Source: Mycolicibacterium pulveris
GTDB lineage: Bacteria > Actinomycetota > Actinomycetes > Mycobacteriales > Mycobacteriaceae
DNA length: 64,000 nt
Assembly: GCF_010725725.1 (NCBI RefSeq)
Contig: NZ_AP022599.1
Location: forward strand, 1 to 64,000
Direction: 5' to 3'
Shown: positions 47,406 through 55,358 of the stretch, one piece after another
Layout of the letters: each line of letters opens with the position of its first letter
How positions within the stretch are numbered: position 1 is the stretch's first letter
The notes under the pieces: model-generated
Seen by the model: the letters and a program-made list of their open reading frames with translations, nothing else
Database searches by the model: none
Told to the model about the DNA's origin: nothing
Translations under genes and position numbers: made by a program

Positions 47406-48457
47406 TGACCAGCACCGATGTTGTGCGTCAGACGCCGAAGCAGAAGACGCTCGCCAAGCTCATCGTCGATATGACGCCGGAGTTGGAGAAGGCGTTGCCG
47501 AAACACGTCACGCCTGAGCGGATGGCGCGGATCGCGGTGACGGTGGTGCGCGCGACGCCGAAGCTGGCCGAGTGCTCGCCGGCGTCGTTCCTCGGTGCGC
47601 TGCTGACCGCGTCGCAGTTGGGGTTGGAGCCGGGTCCGACGGGTGAGGCGTACTTCGTGCCCTACGGCAACGTGTGCACGTTCATCCCCGGCTACAGGGG
47701 CCTGATCAAGCTGGCCCGCCAGTCCGGTCAGGTTTCGGACATCTACGCCGAAATCGTCTACAGCAACGACAAATACAAGGTGACGCTTGGCCTGAACCGC
47801 GACATCGAGCACGAAATCGTCGACCGCAACAACCGCGGTGAGCCGACCGATGTGTATGCGGTGGCGAAGTTCAAGGACGGCACGACGACGTTCGTCACGA
47901 TGACGAAGGCTGAGGTCGAGGCGATCCGGGCGCGGTCGAGGGCGTCTAAGGATGGGCCGTGGGCTACGGACTGGAACGCGATGGCAAAGAAGACCGCTGT
48001 GCGGCAGTTGGCGAAGTGGCTGCCGCTGTCGCCCGAGTTCAACACCGCTGTGAGCCTTGATGGTTCGACACGAACTGATGTGGGTCCGTTGGTGGATGCG
48101 CAGACTGAGTTCGTCGACGGTGAAGTGGTCGGCGACCAGCAGGCCATCGAGGGCGGCGAGTCGGGGCCTGGTCAAGACGGCGGTAACGACCAGAGTGAGG
48201 GCGCTGAGCCGTCGTCGGGCGCCGAGGTCCAATCTGACTCTGGTGACCAGGCCGACCCGCCCGCCGACGTGGTGTACGCCGGGCGTAACGAGCTCAAGAC
48301 ACTCGCGCAGATACGCGCCGCCGAGCAGCACGACGACGCGAGCTGGAAAGCCTTCGTCGCCAACAGCATCGGCCGCGAAGTCGCCAACGACAAGCAACTG
48401 ACGATGGCCGAGGCCGAGCAGATCATCGCCATATTCAACGAGGACGCCGGCCAGTGA
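47405..48457 (+). CDS. recT: RecT single-strand annealing protein
   Basis: A 350-residue protein. The order is typical of RecT: Leu-Gly-Leu-Glu-Pro-Gly-Pro-Thr-Gly-Glu-Ala-Tyr-Phe-Val-Pro-Tyr, then Pro-Gly-Tyr-Arg-Gly-Leu-Ile-Lys-Leu-Ala-Arg, then the Trp/Met-rich Lys-Lys-Thr-Ala-Val-Arg-Gln-Leu. Residues about 235-290 are an acidic Ser/Gly linker before a helical C-terminus. It anneals complementary strands in phage recombination. Confidence 0.93.
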   Translation: MTSTDVVRQTPKQKTLAKLIVDMTPELEKALPKHVTPERMARIAVTVVRATPKLAECSPASFLGALLTASQLGLEPGPTGEAYFVPYGNVCTFIPGYRGLIKLARQSGQVSDIYAEIVYSNDKYKVTLGLNRDIEHEIVDRNNRGEPTDVYAVAKFKDGTTTFVTMTKAEVEAIRARSRASKDGPWATDWNAMAKKTAVRQLAKWLPLSPEFNTAVSLDGSTRTDVGPLVDAQTEFVDGEVVGDQQAIEGGESGPGQDGGNDQSEGAEPSSGAEVQSDSGDQADPPADVVYAGRNELKTLAQIRAAEQHDDASWKAFVANSIGREVANDKQLTMAEAEQIIAIFNEDAGQ

Positions 48458-48634
48458 GTCGCCGTCTGCCGCTGAGCATGCGCCGATCGCGGCTGACCGG
48501 ACGCGGCGTTGGCGCAGTGCCACAGCTGGATCGTCGACGACGAATACGACGGCTGCTATCCGGTCGTCGAAACCCGCTACGCCACAGGCGACCGCCTGTA
48601 GGTCACCACCCCTCGGAAAGGAACCAACCGGGCC
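48458..48634 (+). other. gap with remnant or frameshifted small gene
   Basis: One frame from 48500 to the TAG at 48572-48574 or so reads like protein (Cys-His-Ser-Trp-Ile-Val-Asp-Asp-Glu-Tyr-Asp-Gly-Cys-Tyr) but has a stop just upstream and no start. A GTG at 48454 in another frame and a helical frame from 48453 could be its beginning if bases are missing. I do not call a gene. A GGAAAGGAA ribosome site for the clamp gene lies at about 48616-48624. Confidence 0.4.
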
Positions 48635-49479
48635 ATGACGATCACCGTCGCAACATCGAAACTCATCGACACGCTGACCGACGCGTTGCAAACCGCCGAC
48701 GACATCGTGGGCGGTATCCACTTCGCCACCCAGCGCGCGCCGTACAAGTCCGAGCCCGGCGACACCGACCTGCTGGTCGCCACATCGACCGACCGATACA
48801 CCATCGGGCACACCTGGATTCCGGTTGATGGTGACCTGATCCCCACCGTGTGGCCCGTCGAGTCCGCCAAGACCGTGCTGGCGATCTGTAAATCGTTGGG
48901 CCGCAAGGGTGACGAGCACACCGTCGACATTGATGCCACGGCCGCGCCGCCTCCGGAAGAACCGACGGAAGGTGAACACCCAGGATGGACGGTCACGTTG
49001 TCGGAGACGCCGGCGCTGTTCGACTCTGATACTGAGTTCCAGTTCCATGCGCACGCCGAAACACGGTTTCCGACCGCGATGGTGCACCGCGCATTGTCGG
49101 GGCTGTTGGAGTCGAAGGAGCCGCCGGAACCGTCGCTGCTGACGCAGTGGGGTGCGAATGTGTTGGCTCCGCTTGTGGCGGTGGCGAAGCGGCGTAAGCA
49201 GCCGATCCGGTTGTTCCGGCAGCCGCTCACTGAGGCGCATCTGGTGCAGATCGGTGATACGTGGTTGGGGGTGGCGTATCCGATTAAGCCGTTGCCGGGT
49301 GAGGCGTCGGAGGAACCTTCGGTCGAGCCGATCCTGACGCCGCCTGCGGGCGCGGTCGACGAGCTGCGTGAGGCGATCGCAGAGATGAAGGCGTCCGGTG
49401 TCACCGTCACTGTCGACAACCCGCGGGCGCGGTCGCGCAGACGATCGCCGACGCCGCCGCCGAGGTTGGTGCCGAATGA
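48635..49479 (+). CDS. DnaN-like sliding clamp, probable assembly frameshift near 49425
   Basis: About 281 residues after correction. Residues 1-90 (Leu-Thr-Asp-Ala-Leu-Gln-Thr-Ala-Asp and Leu-Leu-Val-Ala-Thr-Ser-Thr-Asp-Arg-Tyr-Thr-Ile-Gly) match the DnaN-like clamp proteins found near recT in mycobacteriophages, which encircle DNA. The uncorrected frame runs to 49546 with an Arg/Pro-rich tail. One more G in the GGG run near 49425 gives Gly-Ala-Val-Ala-Gln-Thr-Ile-Ala-Asp and a stop at 49477-49479 that overlaps the next ATG, as is usual here. Confidence 0.65.
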
Positions 49480-49838
49480 GCGCGCCGCGGCGGTTCCGCA
49501 AGAAGCCCGTCGAGATCGAGGCGTGGCAGCTACCGGAATGGGATAAGCCGAACTGGTTTGACCCGGATTCGGAGCTCGTCTTCGATGTGGGCCACTACGT
49601 CGACACTTGCGTAGCCATCGCTGAATGGTGCGGCGGCACCAGCCACATGATGTGCAACGCGGACGAGCAAGCGCACTCAGGATGCCACCAGGTTGGGCCG
49701 CATATCTTGATTCCAACGCTTGAGGGTGTGATGGTGGCTCGGCCCGGCGACTACATCATCAAGGGCGTGCAGGGTGAGTTCTACCCGTGTAAGCCAGCCA
49801 TTTTCGAGGCTACCTACGACCGGGTGGGTACCGCCTGA
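49476..49838 (+). CDS. hypothetical early protein (PGDY-type fold)
   Basis: A 120-residue protein from ATG 49476. Phe-Arg-Lys-Lys-Pro-Val-Glu-Ile-Glu-Ala near the start and Pro-Thr-Leu-Glu-Gly-Val-Met ... Pro-Gly-Asp-Tyr-Ile-Ile-Lys-Gly-Val are the pattern of small phage PGDYG-like proteins. Five Cys/His in the middle are unusual. Function unknown. Confidence 0.7.
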   Translation: MSAPRRFRKKPVEIEAWQLPEWDKPNWFDPDSELVFDVGHYVDTCVAIAEWCGGTSHMMCNADEQAHSGCHQVGPHILIPTLEGVMVARPGDYIIKGVQGEFYPCKPAIFEATYDRVGTA

Positions 49839-50353
49839 TGGTGACGGGGTTGGGGCAGCGGCCCGTCACGACTGCGGCTGACCGGGAGCGTGTGATCGAA
49901 CTGCTCGCCGCTCTCGGCGGCGCGGCCGGTTCGGGCACGTACACGTTGACGATTCCCGGTGTGCCCTACAGCAAGTCACGGCCACGGTTCAACCCGAAAC
50001 AGCGCCGCGCCTACCACAACCCCGACGACAAACGCGCCGAACAAACCACCGGCGTGTACCTACGGGCGACCGTGCGGCAACCGTTCACCGGCAACGTCGC
50101 GCTGGCGTGCGTGTTCTTCCGGCCGACGAAGCAACGCGTCGACGTCGACAACCTTTTGAAGCACGTTTGCGACGCCGCCAACGGTGTCCTCTGGGTCGAC
50201 GACTGCCAGTGCACCGGCCTGTCCGGTGTGCTCGACCTCGACCGCGATGATCCGCGCACCGTCGTCGCGATCGCACCGCATGTCAGCGGCATGGTCCGCG
50301 ACCTATCCCAACAACCGAAGAATCCGAAAGGCGGTCTGCCGCTATGGGACTGA
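49838..50353 (+). CDS. RusA-like Holliday junction resolvase
   Basis: A 171-residue protein. The N-terminal Thr-Ile-Pro-Gly-Val-Pro-Tyr-Ser-Lys-Ser-Arg-Pro-Arg and the core Val-Asp-Val-Asp-Asn-Leu-Leu-Lys ... Asp-Ala-Ala-Asn-Gly ... Trp-Val-Asp-Asp (about 101-122) are the conserved acidic active-site features of RusA. It would cut branched recombination intermediates, in line with the nearby RecE/RecT pair. ATG 49838 overlaps the previous stop. Confidence 0.85.
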   Translation: MVTGLGQRPVTTAADRERVIELLAALGGAAGSGTYTLTIPGVPYSKSRPRFNPKQRRAYHNPDDKRAEQTTGVYLRATVRQPFTGNVALACVFFRPTKQRVDVDNLLKHVCDAANGVLWVDDCQCTGLSGVLDLDRDDPRTVVAIAPHVSGMVRDLSQQPKNPKGGLPLWD

Positions 50354-50616
50354 AACGACGGCCGATCTATGTGAGCCAGCGGGAGAATCCGCGCGGCGAC
50401 TTCTGGTACACGGTTCGTGGCGGCAACGGCGAAAACGTGCTGACGTCGAAGATGTACCGCGAGCGTTGGCGCGCAATCAGGGCAGCGCGGGCGTTCATCG
50501 CCTCGATCGCACCCGCACCGGTCACGTTCACCTACTGGACCGGGCCGACACCGCAGGCGGAACGCGACGGCCGCGGCCGCGGCAGGGTCGAGCATCACAC
50601 GGAGCGGATTCGCTGA
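50344..50616 (+). CDS. DUF1508-like small protein
   Basis: A 90-residue protein. Phe-Trp-Tyr-Thr-Val-Arg-Gly-Gly-Asn-Gly-Glu-Asn-Val-Leu-Thr-Ser followed by a Tyr and a helix fits the YegP/DUF1508 fold. Function unknown. Overlaps both neighbours. Confidence 0.65.
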   Translation: MGLKRRPIYVSQRENPRGDFWYTVRGGNGENVLTSKMYRERWRAIRAARAFIASIAPAPVTFTYWTGPTPQAERDGRGRGRVEHHTERIR

Positions 50617-50858
50617 TGCTGAACTGGTCGAGCCACGACCACATGGTCGGCACGTTGACGGCGGTGGGGGCGCGCGGCCTCTACAGCGTGCAACGCGTCG
50701 GCAACGAGTGGGTGCTGCAAGGCGTCGGCCACGACGACCTGCCGATGCTGGCACTTCCGCTGCACGGCAAGCCGTTCCAGACGCTCACGTCGGCCCAAAC
50801 GTACGCCCAAGAGATCGACCGCCGCGCACCCATCGAATCACAGGTAGGAAGCGAATGA
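50616..50858 (+). CDS. hypothetical early protein
   Basis: An 80-residue protein from ATG 50616 overlapping the previous stop. Beta-rich (Val-Gly-Thr-Leu-Thr-Ala-Val-Gly-Ala, Trp-Val-Leu-Gln-Gly-Val), with a helical end. No family recognised. Confidence 0.65.
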   Translation: MLNWSSHDHMVGTLTAVGARGLYSVQRVGNEWVLQGVGHDDLPMLALPLHGKPFQTLTSAQTYAQEIDRRAPIESQVGSE

Positions 50859-51427
50859 ACTCGGCTGGCGGTGGAGTCGTGGCTTTGACGGTGGAGCAAC
50901 GCTGGCTGCTGATGACGATGGGCGGCCGGCAGATCGTCGACGCGCTGATCGGGCCGGGTGGCGTGAATCATCTGATGCAGTCCCGCTGGAGCAGTAGCCG
51001 GGTGCGGGCGGTGCAGGGTGCGCCGGAGTGGATGGTGAGCTTCGAGACTCGGGGCGGCAAGATCGTTTCCCCGGCGTTCGACGAGCCGCGTGTGACGGTG
51101 ACGGCCGCGCAGATCAACAAGTACGCGAAAACGATTCCCGCCGAGGTGCGTTCGCAGCTTGAGCAGTTGGCGTTGGACCGTAGCCAGCACACGTGGCAAA
51201 TCAACGACTGGTGTTTGTGCGGACGTGAGGCGGAATGTCTCAAGGCGCACGAGGGCGACCCGCTATACGGGGGCCGACACCACCCGTCGAAGCGTGAGTA
51301 CAACCAGCATTTGGCTGACGGGCTGCGGATTCGGGCGTACGAGAAGGTGCTGCTCGCTAAGGCGTTGCGGCTCGATGGGCGTGAGGCTGAGTCGGGGCAG
51401 CTTGAGTTGTTCGAGGCGGTGTCGTGA
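50855..51427 (+). CDS. hypothetical early protein
   Basis: A 190-residue protein from ATG 50855 (ATGA overlap). Middle part holds Trp-Cys-Leu-Cys-Gly and later Cys-Leu-Lys-Ala-His plus His-His, possible zinc ligands. The C-terminus is a charged helix. No family recognised. Confidence 0.65.
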   Translation: MNSAGGGVVALTVEQRWLLMTMGGRQIVDALIGPGGVNHLMQSRWSSSRVRAVQGAPEWMVSFETRGGKIVSPAFDEPRVTVTAAQINKYAKTIPAEVRSQLEQLALDRSQHTWQINDWCLCGREAECLKAHEGDPLYGGRHHPSKREYNQHLADGLRIRAYEKVLLAKALRLDGREAESGQLELFEAVS

Positions 51428-51792
51428 TGGTGGAGCACCGACAACCAACCCTCGCGCAGGTAGTCGAGCAACACGTCTACTCGCCAAACACCTACTTGTG
51501 TAGCTGTAGCCGGGATGACGATGACGCTCCGACAATTTCGTTCACCGAGTGGGCTGTGCATGTCGCTGCTGTTTGGCGTGAAGCCTGCACCATCACCACA
51601 GCCGGGCAGCTCGACGCGCTGCCCACTGGGGCGGTGATTCGTACCGCAGGGGTGGTGTATGCATCCGAACCGCGAACGGGCGTACAGGCGAACGCATGGG
51701 TCGCTATCGGCGACCGGTATCGGCATTGCTCTGACGAAATCCTATTGCCCGCTTTGTTGATCCATCACCCTGATTGGAGCCGTGATGAGTGA
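51427..51792 (+). CDS. hypothetical protein sharing a domain with the exported protein at 1563
   Basis: A 121-residue protein starting at ATG 51427 (GTG 51424 also in frame). Residues 45-118 align with the C-terminal region of the packaging-operon exported protein, including Trp-Arg-Glu-Ala-Cys, Gln-Leu-Asp-Ala-Leu-Pro, Gly-Ala-Val-Ile-Arg and His-Pro-Asp-Trp-Ser. This version lacks a signal peptide and has Cys-Ser-Cys near residue 26 instead. The domain is not recognised. Confidence 0.7.
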   Translation: MVEHRQPTLAQVVEQHVYSPNTYLCSCSRDDDDAPTISFTEWAVHVAAVWREACTITTAGQLDALPTGAVIRTAGVVYASEPRTGVQANAWVAIGDRYRHCSDEILLPALLIHHPDWSRDE

Positions 51793-52081
51793 CCCAGCAG
51801 TCGAAGCCGCGCAACGTCAACTCGCCGCCCAGTTCGGTCACGATTGGTCCAGCATGAAATTGATCGTGCCGACTGCGCTGCGGGTGCGCACTGAAGTTGC
51901 CCGTGAGGCGCTCAAACCGATACGGGAACTACACAAGCCGATCTGGGGCAATTGCGGCCACATGTGCTGCTCCGGTGAGGAATGCCGGATGCGCACCCGC
52001 GTCTGCGGCCACGACTACGACGAATGGCCGTGTGACACCGCGAAGTTGGTTTATACGACCGAGGAGTTGGACGGTGAGTGA
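51785..52081 (+). CDS. Cys-rich early protein
   Basis: A 98-residue protein from ATG 51785 (GTG 51782 in frame). Cys-Gly-His-Met-Cys-Cys, Cys-Arg-Met and Cys-Gly-His-Asp-Tyr in residues 55-80 look like a zinc-binding site. No family recognised. Overlaps the next gene by eight bases. Confidence 0.65.
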   Translation: MSDPAVEAAQRQLAAQFGHDWSSMKLIVPTALRVRTEVAREALKPIRELHKPIWGNCGHMCCSGEECRMRTRVCGHDYDEWPCDTAKLVYTTEELDGE

Positions 52082-52439
52082 GCAGTCAGCAGCAGACGTA
52101 ATTGCCGGGGTTCTCGGGGACGTCACCGATTGGCCCGCCCACGAATGGACGCACGAAGCTGCCACCATCCTGGCCGCGTTGGAGGCTGCTGGTTGGGCAA
52201 ATGTGAAACTCCCGGCCGTCGAACGGGATCAGTACGGCGACCCGATCATCCCTGTGCCGATGTTGCAGCGCCGGGACGGGTATCTGCGCATCGAACCCGC
52301 CAGCGAGAACCATATTCCTGCGCGGATTGCCGCGCTGAGTGTTCCGCTGCCGATTGAGCAGGGTGACGCGGCTTCGTTCGCCGTCGCGCTCCTTGCGGCT
52401 GACCGCTGGTTGGCTGCTGCACGGGAGGCCGACAAGTGA
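52074..52439 (+). CDS. hypothetical early protein
   Basis: A 121-residue Ala-rich helical protein from GTG 52074. A central Pro/Asp-containing loop (about 48-65) separates two helical halves. Stop overlaps the next GTG. No family recognised. Confidence 0.65.
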   Translation: MSEQSAADVIAGVLGDVTDWPAHEWTHEAATILAALEAAGWANVKLPAVERDQYGDPIIPVPMLQRRDGYLRIEPASENHIPARIAALSVPLPIEQGDAASFAVALLAADRWLAAAREADK

Positions 52440-52630
52440 GCGAGCCGAAAGTGGGCGACAGGGTGCGCCACATTCATCGCTTCCGTGAACACAGTCCTGG
52501 GACTGTCCTTCAGGTCGGAGGCGGGGTCGATGGCCAGCTGACCGAGGTCTACTGGCCCGATAACGACGATGCTCTCTGGCACACCACGGCGAATCTGGAA
52601 TTTTCAGCACGGGAGGCCGACAATGCCTGA
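52436..52630 (+). CDS. small beta-rich early protein
   Basis: A 64-residue protein from GTG 52436 (GTGA overlap). Val-Gly-Asp-Arg-Val-Arg-His and Gly-Thr-Val-Leu-Gln-Val resemble a small SH3-like barrel. Function unknown. Confidence 0.65.
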   Translation: MSEPKVGDRVRHIHRFREHSPGTVLQVGGGVDGQLTEVYWPDNDDALWHTTANLEFSAREADNA

Positions 52631-53072
52631 CCGTTGGCCCCTGCGCTACCGCATCGCCCACCGACTCCACTGCCAGGTCAACCGACTTCACCGCTACGCC
52701 GGAACCCGAGCCACCTGGTGGCTTGCCCGCTCTCTCGTCCCCGAACTCGTCGCCGAGGTTGAGCGGTTACGGCAGCAGCGCACCATCGAAACAGTCGAGG
52801 AGCTGGTGAGGTTTGAGTTCCCCGATATCTGGACGCATGTCACGCAGCGTTGGCCCACCAGCACGCCGTTCACGCAGGCATGCAAGGTTGCCGAGGAAGC
52901 CGGTGAGGTAGTCGGGGCAGTAATCAAGCAGCGGGAAGGTCGGCGAACCGAGGAAGCCGTTCTAGATGAGTTGGCCGACACAGTGATCGCCGCGATTTCA
53001 GCTATTCAAGCGCGCAGTGATTCGGCTGAACAAGTAGTCCTTGACCGCTGGGTGCAGGTGAGATCGCGATGA
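52623..53072 (+). CDS. MazG-like nucleotide pyrophosphohydrolase
   Basis: A 149-residue protein. The second half has Lys-Val-Ala-Glu-Glu-Ala-Gly-Glu-Val-Val and Asp-Glu-Leu-Ala-Asp-Thr-Val, the paired acidic metal site of all-alpha NTP-pyrophosphatases. The first 60 residues are a basic helical extension. Such phage enzymes may lower alarmone or non-canonical nucleotide levels in the host. Confidence 0.75.
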   Translation: MPDRWPLRYRIAHRLHCQVNRLHRYAGTRATWWLARSLVPELVAEVERLRQQRTIETVEELVRFEFPDIWTHVTQRWPTSTPFTQACKVAEEAGEVVGAVIKQREGRRTEEAVLDELADTVIAAISAIQARSDSAEQVVLDRWVQVRSR

Positions 53073-53176
53073 CTGAATCGAGCCGCGACTGGTATGCCGT
53101 TGGCGACGGAGTGAGCCCGGCGGCCGTAACCCTCCCCGCCGCCCTGTTGTGGCTTCCCGAGTGGGGCAACAAATGA
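53069..53176 (+). CDS. 35-residue small peptide
   Basis: A short frame from ATG 53069 whose start overlaps the previous stop (ATGA) and whose stop overlaps the next ATG. The coupling at both ends supports translation. The sequence is Trp-rich (three Trp) with a hydrophobic middle. Function unknown. Confidence 0.55.
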   Translation: MTESSRDWYAVGDGVSPAAVTLPAALLWLPEWGNK

Positions 53177-53439
53177 GCGCCGAGTACATCGTGATCACAC
53201 CGCAGATCGAGGGCAGCCCCGAGTGTGGATACGCCATCCGCTACTACAGCGACCACCGCCGCTACGCATCACTCACTCAGGCGGTTCGACACGGCACCGT
53301 TGACCTAGACCGCTGTGATGACTTCCTCATCGGCAACGTCCAAGGCCGCCGCCTGACAGCGGTGCAGTGGATGAACGAATGCCGCGACGATGAGCGTGAA
53401 CGCCGTGAAATCGCCGACCAGTTGGGACTGGACGAATGA
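53173..53439 (+). CDS. hypothetical early protein
   Basis: An 88-residue protein from ATG 53173. Beta-rich start (Tyr-Ile-Val-Ile-Thr-Pro-Gln-Ile), Tyr-rich middle and an acidic/Arg-rich helical end. No family recognised. Confidence 0.65.
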   Translation: MSAEYIVITPQIEGSPECGYAIRYYSDHRRYASLTQAVRHGTVDLDRCDDFLIGNVQGRRLTAVQWMNECRDDERERREIADQLGLDE

Positions 53440-53627
53440 GCTTCGCAGCGAAGTACCCCGGCGTGTGCGCGTACGGCGACCGTATCGAACCCGGCGAGCT
53501 GGTCGAGTATGTCGACGACGAGCTGGTGCACGTTAACTGCGATGTCCCATCGCTACCCAATGACCGCGACGACCTCACGAAGGTCTGCCGCACCTGCTTC
53601 ACTATCCACGCCGGGGAGTGCCTATGA
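53436..53627 (+). CDS. small zinc-binding-like early protein
   Basis: A 63-residue protein from ATG 53436 (ATGA overlap). A beta hairpin-like Ile-Glu-Pro-Gly-Glu-Leu-Val-Glu-Tyr-Val and Cys11, Cys35 plus Cys-Arg-Thr-Cys near residue 51 resemble small actinophage zinc proteins. Function unknown. Confidence 0.65.
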   Translation: MSFAAKYPGVCAYGDRIEPGELVEYVDDELVHVNCDVPSLPNDRDDLTKVCRTCFTIHAGECL

Positions 53628-54076
53628 CCCGCCGCCTGCTCGCCCTTCTGGCGCTGGGTTGGTTGATTGCCGCCGGGATCAAGGTTGCTGCCCCCGCCTC
53701 CGCGATGCCCCTGCCTGAGGTTGTGGCGACGATCCGCGACTCCGGCGGCCACTACCAGCGCGGCGCAGCGTCTCTCACCGCCGCTGACTGTTCCGGGCTC
53801 GTCTCCGTTGCGCAGTCGTTGGCCATGGGAGGCAAACCCAAACGGTTAGGCAACACGCACAGTTTGTTGGCCGGGCAGTGGCCCCACGCGATCCCTGGAG
53901 CCACACCCGATGATGTGTTCATCATCGGGGCTTCCCGTAGCCACATGTCAGCCCAAATCGACGGGGTGAGGGTAGAGGCGACGTGTTGCGGCCGGCCGTT
54001 CAAAGTCGGGCCGGGTGCGCGTGACCCGTTCACCTACCCGCACGTATTCCACGTCAACCCGGAGGTACTCGCGTGA
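53624..54076 (+). CDS. exported NlpC/P60-like protein
   Basis: A 150-residue protein from ATG 53624. A signal peptide of about 27 residues ends near Ala-Ser-Ala-Met. The mature part has Ala-Asp-Cys-Ser-Gly-Leu-Val (catalytic Cys) and Ser-His-Met-Ser-Ala (candidate His), the core of NlpC/P60 peptidases. It may cleave peptidoglycan stems from outside or modify the wall of an infected cell. Placement in the early operon, away from lysis genes, is odd. Confidence 0.7.
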   Translation: MTRRLLALLALGWLIAAGIKVAAPASAMPLPEVVATIRDSGGHYQRGAASLTAADCSGLVSVAQSLAMGGKPKRLGNTHSLLAGQWPHAIPGATPDDVFIIGASRSHMSAQIDGVRVEATCCGRPFKVGPGARDPFTYPHVFHVNPEVLA

Positions 54077-55005
54077 GCCGCAACAGTTCCATCGAGTGGT
54101 GTGACGACACCTGGAATCCGGTCACTGGATGCACCGAAGTGTCGCCGGGCTGTGATCACTGCTACGCCAAGACATTCGCTGAACGGTGGCGTGGCACGCC
54201 CGGCCACTACTTCGAGAACGGGTTCGACGTCCAACTACGCCCCGACAAACTCGACCAGCCGCTCCGATGGCGCAAGCCGCGCCGCATCTTCGTCAACTCC
54301 ATGTCCGACCTGTTCCACCAGGCGGTCCCCGACGACTACATCGCCCGGGTGTTCGCCGTGATGGCCCAGGCACCCCAGCACACGTTCCAGCTGCTGACCA
54401 AGCGTCACGCCCGGATGCGGCACCTGTTGTCCAACACCGGCTTCCAGGCCAAGGTGTACCACCACAGCGGGTCGATGACCTGGCCGCTTCCCAACGTGTG
54501 GGTTGGGGTCAGCGCCGAGAACCAGCAGTGGGCCGACACCCGCATCCCCGTGCTGCTCGACACCCCGGCCGCTGTGCGATTCGTCTCAGCAGAACCGCTT
54601 CTCGGGCCAATCGACCTGCACACAGATCCGATCGAGGCGGGCTCACCGTTCTGGGGTAGCCAGCTTGACTGGGTGATCGTCGGCGGCGAGAGCGGCCCCG
54701 GCGCAAGGCCGATGCATCCCGACTGGGCACGCTCACTCCGAGACCAATGCGCCGCCGCTGGTGTCGCGTTCCTGTTCAAGCAGTGGGGCGAATGGGTGCC
54801 CGAACGGATGTTGCTGCACGCGGATAACGCGCCCGCCGTGTTCCTCGCCAGTGATGGCCGGGTCCGCCCGCTCGTCAACGGAAAACCCACCGCAGCGCCG
54901 ATGAGCCGCGGCGACGACATCACCATCCGCCGCGTCGGGAAGAAAGCTGCTGGCCGTGAGCTGGATGGCCGCACACACGACGACTACCCCCAGGCGGTGC
55001 GCTGA
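54073..55005 (+). CDS. DUF5131 (phage Gp37/Gp68 family) protein
   Basis: A 310-residue protein from GTG 54073. Ile-Glu-Trp-Cys-Asp-Asp-Thr-Trp-Asn-Pro-Val-Thr-Gly-Cys and Gly-Cys-Asp-His-Cys-Tyr-Ala are the family signature, a three-Cys arrangement like a radical-SAM or metal site. Gly-Gly-Glu-Ser-Gly-Pro and Arg-Ser-Leu-Arg-Asp-Gln-Cys in the second half are also typical. Common in actinophages; the reaction is unknown. Confidence 0.88.
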   Translation: MSRNSSIEWCDDTWNPVTGCTEVSPGCDHCYAKTFAERWRGTPGHYFENGFDVQLRPDKLDQPLRWRKPRRIFVNSMSDLFHQAVPDDYIARVFAVMAQAPQHTFQLLTKRHARMRHLLSNTGFQAKVYHHSGSMTWPLPNVWVGVSAENQQWADTRIPVLLDTPAAVRFVSAEPLLGPIDLHTDPIEAGSPFWGSQLDWVIVGGESGPGARPMHPDWARSLRDQCAAAGVAFLFKQWGEWVPERMLLHADNAPAVFLASDGRVRPLVNGKPTAAPMSRGDDITIRRVGKKAAGRELDGRTHDDYPQAVR

Positions 55006-55355
55006 TGGCGCGGTTGATGAGTGTGTCGTTGACAACGGAAGCTGTTGTGGCGCGGCAGAAAACCGTCACCCGCCGGCTGGGCTGGCTGATGTTGAATGCC
55101 GGTGACCGGCTCACCTTGTGCGAGAAGGTGATGGGCCGCAAAAAGGGTGAGCCGTTGGTGCGGCTGGTTGACGTCGAGGTCGTGTCGACCCGGCGGGAGC
55201 GGTTGGACGCGGTGACCGCAACCGACGTTGCGCGTGAGGGCTTCCCCGGCATGACACCCGCGCAGTTCGTCGAGTTCTTCTGCGCCACGCACAAAGGCTG
55301 CCACCCGGACACGGTCGTGACGCGGATCGAATGGCGCTATTTAGAGGAGGACTGA
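55005..55355 (+). CDS. ASCH-domain-like protein
   Basis: A 116-residue protein from ATG 55005, one-base overlap. Lys-Thr-Val-Thr-Arg-Arg and Asn-Ala-Gly-Asp-Arg-Leu-Thr-Leu-Cys-Glu-Lys, with Thr-Arg-Ile-Glu-Trp-Arg-Tyr at the end, suit an ASCH RNA-binding-type beta barrel. It often accompanies DUF5131 in phage operons. Function unproven. Confidence 0.7.
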   Translation: MARLMSVSLTTEAVVARQKTVTRRLGWLMLNAGDRLTLCEKVMGRKKGEPLVRLVDVEVVSTRRERLDAVTATDVAREGFPGMTPAQFVEFFCATHKGCHPDTVVTRIEWRYLEED

Positions 55356-55358
55356 CAA

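Noticed and set aside
48454..48828. 124-residue frame after recT
   Set aside because: Arg/His-rich translation overlapping the clamp start; behaves like a shadow, though a shorter genuine gene may be hidden by an indel.
47399..49501. 700-residue minus-strand open frame opposite recT and clamp
   Set aside because: Arg-rich shadow; recT on the plus strand is certain.
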